Shown piece by piece: positions 41,244 to 49,936 of a stretch of DNA of 59,596 nt (position 1 is the stretch's first letter; every line of letters starts with the position of its first letter). The notes beneath the pieces are model-generated. The model saw nothing but the letters and a program-made list of their open reading frames with translations. It did no database searches and had not been told where the DNA came from. Position numbers and translations under genes: made by a program. Source of the stretch: an uncultured Nostoc sp. (GTDB lineage: Bacteria > Cyanobacteriota > Cyanobacteriia > Cyanobacteriales > Nostocaceae); assembly GCF_937863485.1 (NCBI RefSeq), contig NZ_CALMFY010000133.1, forward strand, positions 1 to 59,596. The letters are read 5' to 3'.

Positions 41244-42470
41244 ATGCCAAACTACGTTGCCCGTGTTCGGGATTCTCAAGGAAAATCCCGAACAGAAAAA
41301 ATTGTTGCCGAATCCTTGGTACAAGCTCGTACTAGTCTTAGAGAACAAGGTTTTGTAGTCCAAGAACTCAAACAATCTCAAGGATTTCAGCTAAATTTTG
41401 ACTTAAAAAAATTCCAGACTTCCTTAGTTAAGGTTTCTGTGAAAGACAAAGCCGTTTTTTCCCGTCAATTTGCCGTTTTGATGAATGCGGGAGTTGCGAT
41501 CGTTAGAAGTCTGGGGGTACTTTCTGAACAGTGTAGTAACCCTAAACTAAAACAAGCTCTTGTGGAGATTAGCATTGATGTTCAAAGTGGAATGAATCTT
41601 TCAGAGTCAATGCGGAAGCATCCTGACTGCTTTGATGGATTATATGTGAGTATGATTCAAGCTGGCGAAGTTGGTGGTGTTTTAGACGAAGTATTGAATC
41701 GTTTAGCCAAGTTGTTAGAAGATGTTGCCCGCTTACAAAACCAAATTAAATCAGCATTATCTTATCCAACAGTCGTGGGTTTTATCGCAGTTGCTATTTT
41801 TCTCGGCATGACAATTTTTCTTATTCCCATTTTTGCCACGATTTTTGAACAAATTGGAATTACATTACCACCTCTAACGCAATTCTTGATGGATGCTAGT
41901 AAATTTTTGAGAAGTCCGAAGGCTGTCATCCTTCTCTTTATTATTGTAGGACTGAAAATTGCCTATTCACAATTCGGTAAAACTCCTGGTGGTCGCCTAA
42001 CAATTGATCGTCTTTCCCTAAAGGTGCCCTTATTTGGCGACTTAATTCAAAAATCTTCGGTCGCCCGCTTTAGCAGAACTTTTGGTTCTTTGACTCGTTC
42101 AGGTGTGCCAATTTTAACTTGCTTAGAAATTGTCCGAGATACATCAGGAAACCAAGTGATTGCCAATGCCATAGATGCAGCCCGCCTTGAGATTCAACAA
42201 GGAGGTATGATTAGCATTGCTTTACAAGAAAATGATGGCGTTTTTCCAGCTATGGCAATTCAGATGATTAGTATCGGAGAAGAAACTGGAGAATTAGATG
42301 CAATGTTGATGAAAGTTGCCGATTTCTATGAAGATGAAGTTGAGCAAGCAGTAAAAGCAATGACCAGTATTTTGGAACCAGTGATGATTGTAGTTTTAGG
42401 GGGAATGGTTGGAACCATTTTACTAGCAATGTATCTGCCTATGTTTAAGGTATTTGAAACGTTGGGATAG
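41244..42470 (+). CDS. pilC: Type IV pilus inner-membrane platform protein PilC
   Basis: A 408-residue PilC/GspF protein with two GspF domains. Each domain has the typical start (FSRQFAVLMNAGVAIVRSLG; FSRTFGSLTRSGVPILTCLE) and the SMRKHPDCFDGLYVSMIQAGE or ALQENDGVFPAMAIQMISIGEE element. Three membrane helices are seen, near residues 170, 225 and at the end (VVLGGMVGTILLAMYLP). It couples PilB and PilT to pilin movement. ATG at 41244 (MPNYVARVRD) is preferred to the TTG at 41232. Confidence 0.95.
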   Translation: MPNYVARVRDSQGKSRTEKIVAESLVQARTSLREQGFVVQELKQSQGFQLNFDLKKFQTSLVKVSVKDKAVFSRQFAVLMNAGVAIVRSLGVLSEQCSNPKLKQALVEISIDVQSGMNLSESMRKHPDCFDGLYVSMIQAGEVGGVLDEVLNRLAKLLEDVARLQNQIKSALSYPTVVGFIAVAIFLGMTIFLIPIFATIFEQIGITLPPLTQFLMDASKFLRSPKAVILLFIIVGLKIAYSQFGKTPGGRLTIDRLSLKVPLFGDLIQKSSVARFSRTFGSLTRSGVPILTCLEIVRDTSGNQVIANAIDAARLEIQQGGMISIALQENDGVFPAMAIQMISIGEETGELDAMLMKVADFYEDEVEQAVKAMTSILEPVMIVVLGGMVGTILLAMYLPMFKVFETLG

Positions 42471-42479
42471 AGGATTAAA

Positions 42480-42590
42480 AGTTAGGAGTTAAGAGTTAGG
42501 AGTTTAAACTCTTTATTTTTTATCCTCATTCTTAACTCTTAACTACTTAATTTTATTTCTAACTCCTCACTCCTAACTAATTTAATCAAC
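42480..42590. repeat. STRR-like heptameric repeats after pilC
   Basis: Direct and inverted copies of a TTAGGAG-type heptamer (GTTAGGAGTTAAGAGTTAGG on one side, CTAACTCCTCACTCCTAACT on the other) form a large imperfect palindrome. It is non-coding and may fold at the transcript 3' end. Confidence 0.75.
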
Positions 42591-42591
42591 T

Positions 42592-43152
42592 ATGACTGTA
42601 CAAAAATCTCACTACGAAGCAAGTTTGGCAGAATACAGCAATCATCTAGCTGCGATCGCTTTACTAAAGCAATATCGGCCATACTTAGAGATGATTCCCA
42701 GTCTGCGCCGTCCAGACGAAAGTGTCATTACTATCCCCTTACCAATTGTCCGTCTTCGCAACACTCCTACAACGCCCCCACAAACGATTTGCTTACCCTG
42801 TGATGTGGCAATTTTGATGTGTGATCCAGAGTGGAAAATCAAAACAGGAGCAGAAATTTTAGTTTTTATTCATCGTGCTCACGAAGACTTTTCTGATTTG
42901 TTAGGACGTTGGCGACAAACCCAAGTTTGGTTGGACAATGATTATGAGTGGCTAATGCCTCTCCGTCACAGTCATATTTTGAGTGAGGGAGCTAATAGCA
43001 TATATCCTCTATTTGTGGTTTTTAGTGATACTTTAGAACGCATCCAACGAGGACTCGTAGGAGCTGAACTTCCATTTATTATGCAAACGCCAGATTTGCT
43101 GCTTGAAGATAATTTCACAGATATTTTCTCTCCACAAATTCCACCAGCTTGA
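42592..43152 (+). CDS. Hypothetical protein downstream of pilC
   Basis: A 186-residue soluble protein: MTVQKSHYEASLAEYSNHLA, a helical start with YRPYLEMIPSLRRPDES, then a mixed region with VAILMCDPEWKIKTGAEILV and FIHRAHEDFSDLLGRWRQTQ. There is no signal peptide, membrane helix or catalytic motif. It follows the pilus genes on the same strand after a repeat-filled 121-base gap, so cotranscription is uncertain. I do not recognise the family, although it reads as a genuine conserved protein. Confidence 0.75.
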   Translation: MTVQKSHYEASLAEYSNHLAAIALLKQYRPYLEMIPSLRRPDESVITIPLPIVRLRNTPTTPPQTICLPCDVAILMCDPEWKIKTGAEILVFIHRAHEDFSDLLGRWRQTQVWLDNDYEWLMPLRHSHILSEGANSIYPLFVVFSDTLERIQRGLVGAELPFIMQTPDLLLEDNFTDIFSPQIPPA

Positions 43153-43159
43153 AAAAAGT

Positions 43160-43270
43160 TAGGAGTTAAAAGTGAGGAGTTAAGAGTTTAAAATTGCAAA
43201 TTCTGAATAAAGCTAGAGATTTTTAAGTCTCAAGTTTAGGTTTTTAACTCCTAACTCCTAACTCCTAACT
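43160..43270. repeat. STRR-like heptameric repeats, second block
   Basis: TTAGGAGTTAAAAGTGAGGA at the left and CTAACTCCTAACTCCTAACT at the right, like the block at 42480-42590. The two blocks flank the hypothetical gene on both sides. Confidence 0.75.
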
Positions 43271-43271
43271 A

Positions 43272-44276
43272 TTACCTAACAAATTGGGGCATAATTTCGG
43301 CAGCAGTGAATATTCCATAGATGCCGCGTTGGTGCAATTGCTTACCAGCTTTGAGATAGCCAAAAGCAGGGCCGCAGACATTAGCTGCCATACTGGTTTC
43401 ATCTCCCAGAGTAAAGGTATGGGTAGAAATCTTCCCTTCAAAGGTGCGTCCTGTTACCTTAACGTTGGTGCTGAGAGGCTTTTTGGGATTGCGAGTATCG
43501 ACTACACCACCAACAGTAACGCGATCGCGCCCCACTATTCCCGCTACCTCTAGCATCACATCATCAGCGTGTTCCATATTCGTCAAAGTAAGCACGCCAT
43601 TAGTTTTATCTAATAATGCTTCTACTTCGGCATCAGTCATCGCCTTAGCAGTCTCTACTGTGTAACCAGGCATATGGCCAATATCTTCCCGAACGGTGGC
43701 GCGGTAAGCTTCCCAGTTGGCAATTCCCACCCCAAAGGTAATTTCGACTTGATGAATTTCGGCGTAGCTTTGAGCGGCTAAAGCGGCGGCGGCGGTTAAC
43801 AGTCCGGGCGTAGCACCACAGCCTGTCATGTACGTAATTCCGGCTGCTTGCAGTTCTTCTTTCATTGCTAGTAGTTGTTCCACAGCAGTGGTGCGCTTAA
43901 TCGCATCCACTAATACCCCACGCCAGCCAGATTTGATAAACTGCTTGGCTACAGTCGGAATAAAGTCATTTGGCAAGTTGGGTAAAGCCAGAAAATACCC
44001 ATCCACAGATTGAGCTATTTCAATTACATCCTGAATACTTTGATTTGTTAACGTACCAACTGGTTCTAAATGACCTACCGAATCTTGGGACTGGTAGGTG
44101 GCGATGCATTCTTGAGTATTTAAACCATCAGCAGCGTAAGCGTAGCCTTTATGATCTGCTGCTGCGACTAAAATCATTTCCTGTTTAGCAGCAAGTACCT
44201 TGGCGGCGGCTTGTCCGAGTCCGCCGAAACCTAGTACTCCTATGCGTATCGCTGGCGAAATATTTGCTGTACTCAT
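43272..44276 (-). CDS. Saccharopine dehydrogenase-like oxidoreductase
   Basis: A 334-residue protein with an N-terminal Rossmann fold ([20 protein letters not shown]). A conserved middle segment follows ([20 protein letters not shown]), then a C-terminal domain with [20 protein letters not shown]. Proteins like this are annotated in Nostoc as saccharopine dehydrogenase-like; the substrate is unknown. The ATG at 44276 ([14 protein letters not shown]) is preferred to a TTG at 44282. It stands alone, convergent with the pilus-side gene. Confidence 0.85.
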   Translation of the reverse strand: MSTANISPAIRIGVLGFGGLGQAAAKVLAAKQEMILVAAADHKGYAYAADGLNTQECIATYQSQDSVGHLEPVGTLTNQSIQDVIEIAQSVDGYFLALPNLPNDFIPTVAKQFIKSGWRGVLVDAIKRTTAVEQLLAMKEELQAAGITYMTGCGATPGLLTAAAALAAQSYAEIHQVEITFGVGIANWEAYRATVREDIGHMPGYTVETAKAMTDAEVEALLDKTNGVLTLTNMEHADDVMLEVAGIVGRDRVTVGGVVDTRNPKKPLSTNVKVTGRTFEGKISTHTFTLGDETSMAANVCGPAFGYLKAGKQLHQRGIYGIFTAAEIMPQFVR

Positions 44277-44349
44277 AGTCAATTACTTAAGTTGAATCAC
44301 AATCCTTCAAACTTTACCATCTCAGCTTGTGGCTGATGGCTGACAGCTT

Positions 44350-44715
44350 TTAGCTATAAAGGTTAATTATGCCTGTGTAACTAAGATTTAGCCTAGCCGC
44401 AACCATGCGACCACGACGTTCATCAATCAAAACTTGATCTGCTTTCATTTCCACTGCTAGAGCTATCGCTTCAGCTTCACCAATATCCAGTTCATTGCTG
44501 AGTGCTTCAACCAGTATACGATCTTGAACTGGACAAGTTTGAATCCAGATAAAAGTTTGTACTTCAGTTGCACCTGCAACTGGAAAGTTGAGATCAGTCA
44601 GTTCTCGGTAGACAACTTCAGGAATTAGGACTGTTCCGTAAAGCTGTTGTAATAAATGAAGGTGGTTAATGGCAGCGAGGTTATGGATGGGCGAAGTATC
44701 ACTGACAATGATCAC
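44350..44715 (-). CDS. DUF3368 (PIN-like) toxin, C-terminally short
   Basis: A 121-residue PIN-like protein: SDTSPIHNLAAINHLHLLQQ at the start holds the first catalytic Asp, LDIGEAEAIALAVEMKAD the central acidic pair, and VLIDERRGRMVAARL the third site. Family members I know run to about 150-165 residues; this one ends at YTGIINLYS, losing the last helices, where repeat-like DNA begins (GCTGTCAGCCATCAGC in the minus reading). It overlaps the upstream UPF0175 antitoxin by four bases. Activity is doubtful, though the acidic residues are kept. Confidence 0.8.
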   Translation of the reverse strand: MIIVSDTSPIHNLAAINHLHLLQQLYGTVLIPEVVYRELTDLNFPVAGATEVQTFIWIQTCPVQDRILVEALSNELDIGEAEAIALAVEMKADQVLIDERRGRMVAARLNLSYTGIINLYS

Positions 44716-44957
44716 AGTCTACCCATCGCCCGCAAATTATTTATATCTTGTTCAAAATCCTCCACACCGTAATGCACTGAAATTTGACGACTTGCGAGTA
44801 GATGTTGAAATGCTATACGATTCATGCCTGCAAACCGACTGGCTTGAGCAAGTGTTAACTTTTCTTTTTGAAAGAGCATCACCGCAATTTCCTGCTTCAT
44901 TTCGCCTTCAGTCATCCGAGTTGCGGTTAGTATTTCATTAGGAATGACGACGTTCAT
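44712..44957 (-). CDS. UPF0175 family antitoxin
   Basis: An 81-residue small protein (MNVVIPNEILTATRMTEGEM, then LFQKEKLTLAQASRFAGMNR, a helix-turn-helix-like segment) ending FEQDINNLRAMGRL. UPF0175 proteins are the usual antitoxins for DUF3368 toxins, and the toxin gene follows with an ATGA overlap. It probably represses its own operon and binds the toxin. ATG at 44957 matches the family; upstream in-frame codons extend to 45032 but read as non-conserved. Confidence 0.82.
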   Translation of the reverse strand: MNVVIPNEILTATRMTEGEMKQEIAVMLFQKEKLTLAQASRFAGMNRIAFQHLLASRQISVHYGVEDFEQDINNLRAMGRL

Positions 44958-45246
44958 AATTACAATTCTCTCCATCACTACTATTCTAAGCAGCTTTTTG
45001 CAGCTATGCAGGTTAATACATCGTTGGAGCAAACGGACTAGATATAGGACGAAAAGCGATCGCCTATTGTAGTGCCTAGAGTGATGGTTTAATAAATATG
45101 GAATAAAGTGCCATATCTACAGCGATGATCTGCCTACGCTTACAGTAGTAGTAATTCCGAATTAGGATCATAGCGAAATATTGACAAAAAAATGTCTAGA
45201 GTTGTTATGGTACCAACATCGCGTATTGTTCATAGTGACCCCGATA

Positions 45247-45350
45247 TATAGGAATCCTACTTGAATCTTGCTCAGTATACTGAGAAGTCAAGCTTTGTAT
45301 GTTAAGCTCTAGGCAGCTTGATTGTTCAAAAATCAAATAGGATTCCTATA
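45247..45350. mobile_element. MITE with 18-base terminal inverted repeats
   Basis: The left end TATAGGAATCCTACTTGA and the right end TCAAATAGGATTCCTATA match at 17 of 18 positions when inverted. The 104-base element has no coding capacity, and its inside is itself partly palindromic (CTCAGTATACTGAG). The TA at each edge suits an IS630/Tc1-type target, though no transposase is near. Confidence 0.75.
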
Positions 45351-45360
45351 CTTAGTGGTC

Positions 45361-47271
45361 CTAAATCCTAAAAGGTGAATTCCAATTTCCATTTTGAGCC
45401 TTCCATAAAAGATTCAAGAAACCATCTTTATCTGAGAAGAAAACTTCTAATTGCGAATTCAGAGGTTGATATGCAGCAGTAATACTACTTCCAGGCTGGG
45501 CAAAGTTAGCAGGAGTAAGTAGCACAGGTGAATTCCAAACGCTATTATTTGCTTTCCAGAATAAGTTTACAGAACCATAGTTATCAACTAAGAAGACTTC
45601 TAGTTGATTGTTTTGTGGGTAAAAAACAGAAGCAATATTAGAACCCAAAGGAGCGAAACCTGCTCCAGTGAGCTTTACAGGAGCGTTCCAGGAACCATTT
45701 TGTGCCTTCCAGATCAAGTTAAAGGCTCCACTTCCGTCAATGAAAAAGGCTTCTAGCTGATTATTGGGAGGATAATACACTGCACTGATAGGAGTGCCTG
45801 GAGTTGCAGTATTCGCAGGGGTAAGAGGAACGGGAGCATTCCAACTACCATTATTTGCTTTCCAAGTCAAGTAAACAGCCCCATCATTCCCAATAAAGAG
45901 GACTTCTAGCTGGTTATTAAGAGGATAAAAAACAGAAGTAATGCCAGCACCTGTTGGAGCGAAGTAATTACCCGTTAATTTGACTGGAGAGAACCATCCA
46001 GTCCCTTTTGCCTTCCACATTACATTGAGAGCACCTTCAATATCAATGAAGAAAACTTCTAGCTGTTCATTTTCTGGATAATATACAGCACTGAGATTTC
46101 CCCCAGCTTTAACTTTATTTGGTTCTGTTAGTCTAGCAGGACTATTCCATACACCATTATTCGCTTTCCAAGAAACGTAAACAGCACCGTCATTACCCAC
46201 AAAAAAGTTTTCAAGTTGATTACCTGGAGGATAATTCGCTGAAGCAATCTTGGCATCCTTCGGAAGTAAGTTATTTGGCGTGATAGCAACAGGCCCCTTC
46301 CAAACACTATTGTTAATCTTCCAAAGAACAGACAGCGCACCCTCTTGATTAACAAAGAAATTCTCAAGTTGCTGGCTGTCGCTGTATTGATAGTAAGTCA
46401 GCGTAGGTGAAGTGCCTTGAACAGATTGAGTTCCTTTACCGTAGAGAACGTTGACTCCGATTTGGTCAGCAGCGCTCAGTTGACCATTTCCGTTCCAGTT
46501 AGGATTACAGTAGTTCATAACTGAAGTCAGATCGTATGGAGTTATGTTCCAATCTCCCGTATCACCTTGGGGTTCTTGATCGCAGGGAATACGATCCTCT
46601 CTATTGTGTTCATGCGCCATACCTAACGCATGTCCAAATTCATGCACAGCGATCGCCTTAATACAATATTCTTGTTCTGTAGCCGATGCAATCCTGCCTG
46701 AATTATTGAATCCTTCTGGCTGATCGCCACCATTCTGGCAGCTAGTGCTCCAACTTCCGAAGGTGAAATTCAATACCATTCCATTCGATTTACCATCAAG
46801 CTGATTCCCTAGCCCTTGGGTATGAGGTTGTTCATCTCCAACTTGAATCCGAATGCCGCGATTGCCAGACTGGCACTGTCCCCAACCAGTAAACCTAACA
46901 GCAGAAGCAGTTTCCCAAGTAGTTGAAACCGCATCACGAACCCAACCTTTTTCAGTAGCATCTCCTGGATTTTCCCAACATACAGGGATGTTTGGCGAAG
47001 ACCAGAGAGTTCCCCCGACAACACTCAACGGCTGCTGAGTCGTTCCAATATTTTCGGCTTGATAATTACTACTACCAGTTATCATAGTATTTTTAATTAG
47101 ATTTGGCGACGATAACTTCGTATTAATTAGATTTGGCGACGATAACTTAATTACATTTGGCGAGAATGTTTGAGCGTGGGCGGGATTAATGGTGTTAATT
47201 AAGGCTGCGGAAATACTCAATTTTAAAAGAAATAATAATTGCCCTTTAAAGTTGGATGTTTGGATTTTCAC
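45361..47271 (-). CDS. Secreted astacin-like zinc protease with seven-bladed propeller
   Basis: A 636-residue exported enzyme. A signal peptide ends near NPAHA (residue 33). A short repeat-derived region (SSPNLIN/SSPNLIK) precedes the catalytic domain. The zinc site is HEFGHALGMAHEHNREDR near residue 212, with the Met-turn SVMNYC near 252, as in the astacin (M12A) group. The C-terminal half has seven repeats of about 50 residues, each with QLEVFFIDxxGAxNLxWKAxNG(S/V)W, enough for one closed propeller like the PLL-type bacterial lectins. It probably binds glycans and cuts proteins outside the cell. It lies alone. Confidence 0.9.
   Translation of the reverse strand: MKIQTSNFKGQLLFLLKLSISAALINTINPAHAQTFSPNVIKLSSPNLINTKLSSPNLIKNTMITGSSNYQAENIGTTQQPLSVVGGTLWSSPNIPVCWENPGDATEKGWVRDAVSTTWETASAVRFTGWGQCQSGNRGIRIQVGDEQPHTQGLGNQLDGKSNGMVLNFTFGSWSTSCQNGGDQPEGFNNSGRIASATEQEYCIKAIAVHEFGHALGMAHEHNREDRIPCDQEPQGDTGDWNITPYDLTSVMNYCNPNWNGNGQLSAADQIGVNVLYGKGTQSVQGTSPTLTYYQYSDSQQLENFFVNQEGALSVLWKINNSVWKGPVAITPNNLLPKDAKIASANYPPGNQLENFFVGNDGAVYVSWKANNGVWNSPARLTEPNKVKAGGNLSAVYYPENEQLEVFFIDIEGALNVMWKAKGTGWFSPVKLTGNYFAPTGAGITSVFYPLNNQLEVLFIGNDGAVYLTWKANNGSWNAPVPLTPANTATPGTPISAVYYPPNNQLEAFFIDGSGAFNLIWKAQNGSWNAPVKLTGAGFAPLGSNIASVFYPQNNQLEVFLVDNYGSVNLFWKANNSVWNSPVLLTPANFAQPGSSITAAYQPLNSQLEVFFSDKDGFLNLLWKAQNGNWNSPFRI
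47094..47165. repeat. 30-base tandem repeat in the protease leader
   Basis: TAATTAGATTTGGCGACGAT and the next five bases occur at 47094-47118 and 47124-47148, and a third partial copy starts at 47149. On the minus strand the unit codes for NTKLSSPNLI-type decapeptides directly after the signal peptide. Confidence 0.8.
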
Positions 47272-47980
47272 AATCGTTTCTTCGGCTTATTAACGCCCTT
47301 TTTACTTATTCACAATGGATACAATCCTTATCTACATACTTATGTTACAGATTTGGTTTTACATAAGTAAATTCTCTAGTAAAATAATATAAAAGGTAAC
47401 AAGACTTCGCAAATTTACAAGTATTGGCATAGAGCAAACCTAGATAATACACAATACGGTTGAGTTAAAGTTAGTAATTAACATTCTTTAATAGGAAGCG
47501 GGAGCAACGCGAAAATGTGAGGTGCTAAAACCAAGAACGGAACTAGCTTTTCTTGGTTTTGCAGAAACGACGTTGCAGGCGTTCAAGCGACTTTTCGGAA
47601 TGGGCTTTCTGCTTTAATAGCTAGCTGTAAATCTGAATGGTAATGATAAAGTTTTTCAATAAAATTTATATTTTTGTAAATTGTCTTGCTGGCTATATTA
47701 CCTCTAATGCTTATATTTAGGACTTTTGCAGCTTACTTAGCGAGCTTCAGTTATCACCTTGACTAATCGATGAGGTTAAGAGAAACTAACTAAATACTGA
47801 TGTGACCGCTTATAAAATTAATAATTTTTGTAAAGATTATGAGATATATGTGTTGTAATATGGAACATTATTTAGCAAATGGCAAGTTTGTATCTAAGTA
47901 AAAATGTTCCTACGGCTATATTTGTAGCCTTCTGCTAAGGCAGTACAATTTAAACGTACTTATCGTGGTTGGCCAAGAGC
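47272..47980. other. Divergent intergenic region with a stable hairpin
   Basis: 709 bases between the protease and the DUF2997 gene. It is AT-rich, except around 47500-47640, where several short palindromes cluster. No open frame looks real. It must contain both promoters. Confidence 0.5.
47527..47560 (+). ncRNA. Possible structured element or small-RNA terminator
   Basis: AAAACCAAGAA (47527-47537) pairs fully with TTCTTGGTTTT (47550-47560). It stands far from any gene end. It could be the terminator of an unannotated small RNA on either strand; there is no further support. Confidence 0.3.
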
Positions 47981-48190
47981 ATGGAGACATTAGAGTTCAT
48001 AATCTATCCAGACGGTCGGGTACAAGAGAAAGTCACTGGCATTGTGGGTGCTTCTTGCGCTGAAGTTACAGCAGCAATAGAGGCACAGCTAGGGCAAGTA
48101 CTTAATCATGAGCCAACCTCAGAATATTTCGCCGCTAAGGTGCAGCAATCTAATCTGGCGAATACACACACCACTTACAGCGATTGGTAA
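47981..48190 (+). CDS. DUF2997 family protein
   Basis: A 69-residue protein, METLEFIIYPDGRVQEKVTG, then SCAEVTAAIEAQLGQVLNHE, of the small DUF2997 family, usually found directly before ycf35 and a ferredoxin as here. Function is unknown. ATG at 47981 is chosen over an in-frame TTG at 47969. It is the first gene of a three-gene operon with a 39-base gap to the next. Confidence 0.85.
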   Translation: METLEFIIYPDGRVQEKVTGIVGASCAEVTAAIEAQLGQVLNHEPTSEYFAAKVQQSNLANTHTTYSDW

Positions 48191-48229
48191 GTTCTCACAG
48201 TAGTTTAATGTTATTAATTTACAACCACC

Positions 48230-48616
48230 ATGTCACACTTTAGCCAAATTAAGACTCAAATCCGTAACCTTGATTCTTTGAAAGATGCTTTGACTGAATT
48301 GGGCGTAGACTGGAAACCCGGTCCACGCGAAGTCCGTGGCTATCGCGGTCAAACCCATCCTGCCGAAGTTAGTATTGAGCAGGAAAATGGCTATGACATC
48401 GGCTTTAGATGGAATGGCAAGGAATATGAACTGGTGGCTGACTTGCAATATTGGCAGCAAGACCTATCTGTGGACGGATTTTTGCGCCAGGTAACGCAGC
48501 GCTATGCTTATCAAACAGTTGTGAAAGAAACCGCTCGTGTTGGTTTTCAAGTCTCTGAACAACAAAAAAATGAAGATGGTTCAATTCGCCTGGTAGTACA
48601 GCGCTGGAGTGCGTAA
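48230..48616 (+). CDS. ycf35: Ycf35 family protein (DUF1257)
   Basis: A 128-residue protein of the Ycf35/DUF1257 family, found in cyanobacteria and red-algal plastids. Features seen are SHFSQIKTQIRNLDSLKDAL, the Trp/Gly-rich GFRWNGKEYELVADLQYW and a tail VQRWSA. There are no membrane segments. Its stop overlaps the ferredoxin start by one base (TAATG), so the two are tightly coupled. The molecular role is unknown; operon partners suggest a link to electron transfer. Confidence 0.9.
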   Translation: MSHFSQIKTQIRNLDSLKDALTELGVDWKPGPREVRGYRGQTHPAEVSIEQENGYDIGFRWNGKEYELVADLQYWQQDLSVDGFLRQVTQRYAYQTVVKETARVGFQVSEQQKNEDGSIRLVVQRWSA

Positions 48617-49077
48617 TGGCTGATTTTCTGCCGTCGCCGGAAGAACAAGTTGATAACCGTTCCGGTTTGGAACCAGAATTAGGGGGTTTTTTACGGGATG
48701 CCCCAGAACGTTCTGGTTTGGAACCGGAATTAGGCGGTGTACTGCGCCAAAATGGTGTTTATGTTGACGAAATCACCTGTATTGGTTGCAAGCATTGCGC
48801 TCATGTTGCGCGTAACACCTTTTACATTGAACCAGATTACGGGCGATCGCGCGTGGTTCGGCAAGATGGGGACAATGAGGAAATTATCCAAGAAGCAATT
48901 GACACTTGTCCGGTTGATTGCATTCACTGGGTTGATTACACTGAACTGAAAAAGTTAGAAGACGAGCGCAAATATCAGGTAATTCCTCTAGTGGGTTATC
49001 CGGTAGAACATGCGGTTGCTGCTAGCGAACGTCGGCGTAAAAAGCAAAAGTTAAAGACCAAAAAATCCCGTTATTAA
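48616..49077 (+). CDS. 4Fe-4S ferredoxin with duplicated N-terminal motif
   Basis: A 153-residue ferredoxin. The cluster ligands are CIGCKHC near residue 57 and CPVDCIHWVD near 97, one 4Fe-4S site of the type fused to DnaJ-like proteins in plants. The N-terminal 50 residues carry an internal duplication: RSGLEPELGGFLR and RSGLEPELGGVLR. The C-terminus is basic (ERRRKKQKLKTKKSRY). It starts on the ATG overlapping the ycf35 stop. The partner reductase is unknown. A strong terminator follows. Confidence 0.92.
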   Translation: MADFLPSPEEQVDNRSGLEPELGGFLRDAPERSGLEPELGGVLRQNGVYVDEITCIGCKHCAHVARNTFYIEPDYGRSRVVRQDGDNEEIIQEAIDTCPVDCIHWVDYTELKKLEDERKYQVIPLVGYPVEHAVAASERRRKKQKLKTKKSRY

Positions 49078-49102
49078 TATAAAAACATTAAATCAATATA
49101 AT

Positions 49103-49134
49103 AAAGGACTGGAATATCCAGTCCTTTTGTTTTT
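49103..49134 (+). terminator. Rho-independent terminator of the ycf35-ferredoxin operon
   Basis: AAAGGACTGGA pairs perfectly with TCCAGTCCTTT around ATA, followed by TGTTTTT. It starts 26 bases after the ferredoxin stop. Confidence 0.93.
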
Positions 49135-49268
49135 CGCCATATAGTTAATTTTTGATGTTTATATTACATCAAATGCCAAAAGGTAGTATTGTTTGATATT
49201 CGTGAAATAGCTTTTTGGTAATTGGCAATCCAAAATTAAAAAAAAATCCTAAATTGGTATGACTGCCT

Positions 49269-49553
49269 TCATTTAAAATTTAAAGGATCGTGTTGTGAAA
49301 GCAATTTTTCTACTTTCGCCTCATCTAACCTAGCGGTTAATCTTCTAGTTTCATGCAAGTCTCTAGTAGTTTTCGCCAAAGTGAAAGTTGAGCCAAGAGA
49401 AAAAGCTAAACCCATGCCCATAAAGCCTTTCACCCAGCTATCCACAGGCAAGTTTATAATACCGAAGGTGGTCATAGAAATAGAAAGTATAAAAGCTGCC
49501 CAAGTTTGAATAATCCAAGCTGCACTATCTTTTTGAGTACCAACTGTTTGCAT
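49269..49553 (-). CDS. YiaA/YiaB family inner-membrane protein
   Basis: A 94-residue protein with two membrane helices (AAWIIQTWAAFILSISMTTF; WVKGFMGMGLAFSLGSTFTL) and the following KTTRDLHETRRLTARLDEAK cytoplasmic helix, the YiaAB two-helix pattern. Function is not established. It starts at ATG and is convergent with the ferredoxin operon. Confidence 0.87.
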   Translation of the reverse strand: MQTVGTQKDSAAWIIQTWAAFILSISMTTFGIINLPVDSWVKGFMGMGLAFSLGSTFTLAKTTRDLHETRRLTARLDEAKVEKLLSQHDPLNFK

Positions 49554-49584
49554 ATTTCCTACCTTTTATCTAGGTGATTTATAC

Positions 49585-49648
49585 CAATTCGGAATGACGC
49601 TTTTGCGTTCGTGGACTCGCTACCCCTACGCTAACGGAATTCGGAATT
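49585..49648. repeat. Short repeat bounded by AATTCGGAAT
   Basis: CGCTTTTGCGTTCGTGGACT and CGCTACCCCTACGCTAACGG lie between two direct copies of AATTCGGAAT. It resembles the GC-rich repeats of the other clusters, and the flanking copies may be a target duplication. Confidence 0.55.
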
Positions 49649-49936
49649 AAGAGGCGTCAGATTTAATCTGGGTTTCCAGACTTGTATCTGTAGTTTGATT
49701 TTGGAGAATTGGTGTTAACAGTAATTGTATTAATTGGTAGGTTTACTGGTATCAATAGTAAGACCAGTTTGGTAACTGGACTCCAAAAGGTAAGCTCAAG
49801 AGCAATTGGAGTAAATAGAAACTGGCACAAGGTTTGTACCAGTTTTACAAGTGGCATTAAACTGAAATCTTTTAGCATTCTGGGTAAGCCAACTAGCCCG
49901 CTTCGGATTCCACACGTCCCGCAATATTTTTGTGAA

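Noticed and set aside
49663..49878. A 71-codon minus-strand frame
   Set aside because: Rich in hydrophobic and Asn residues by composition only, with no start signal or family pattern.
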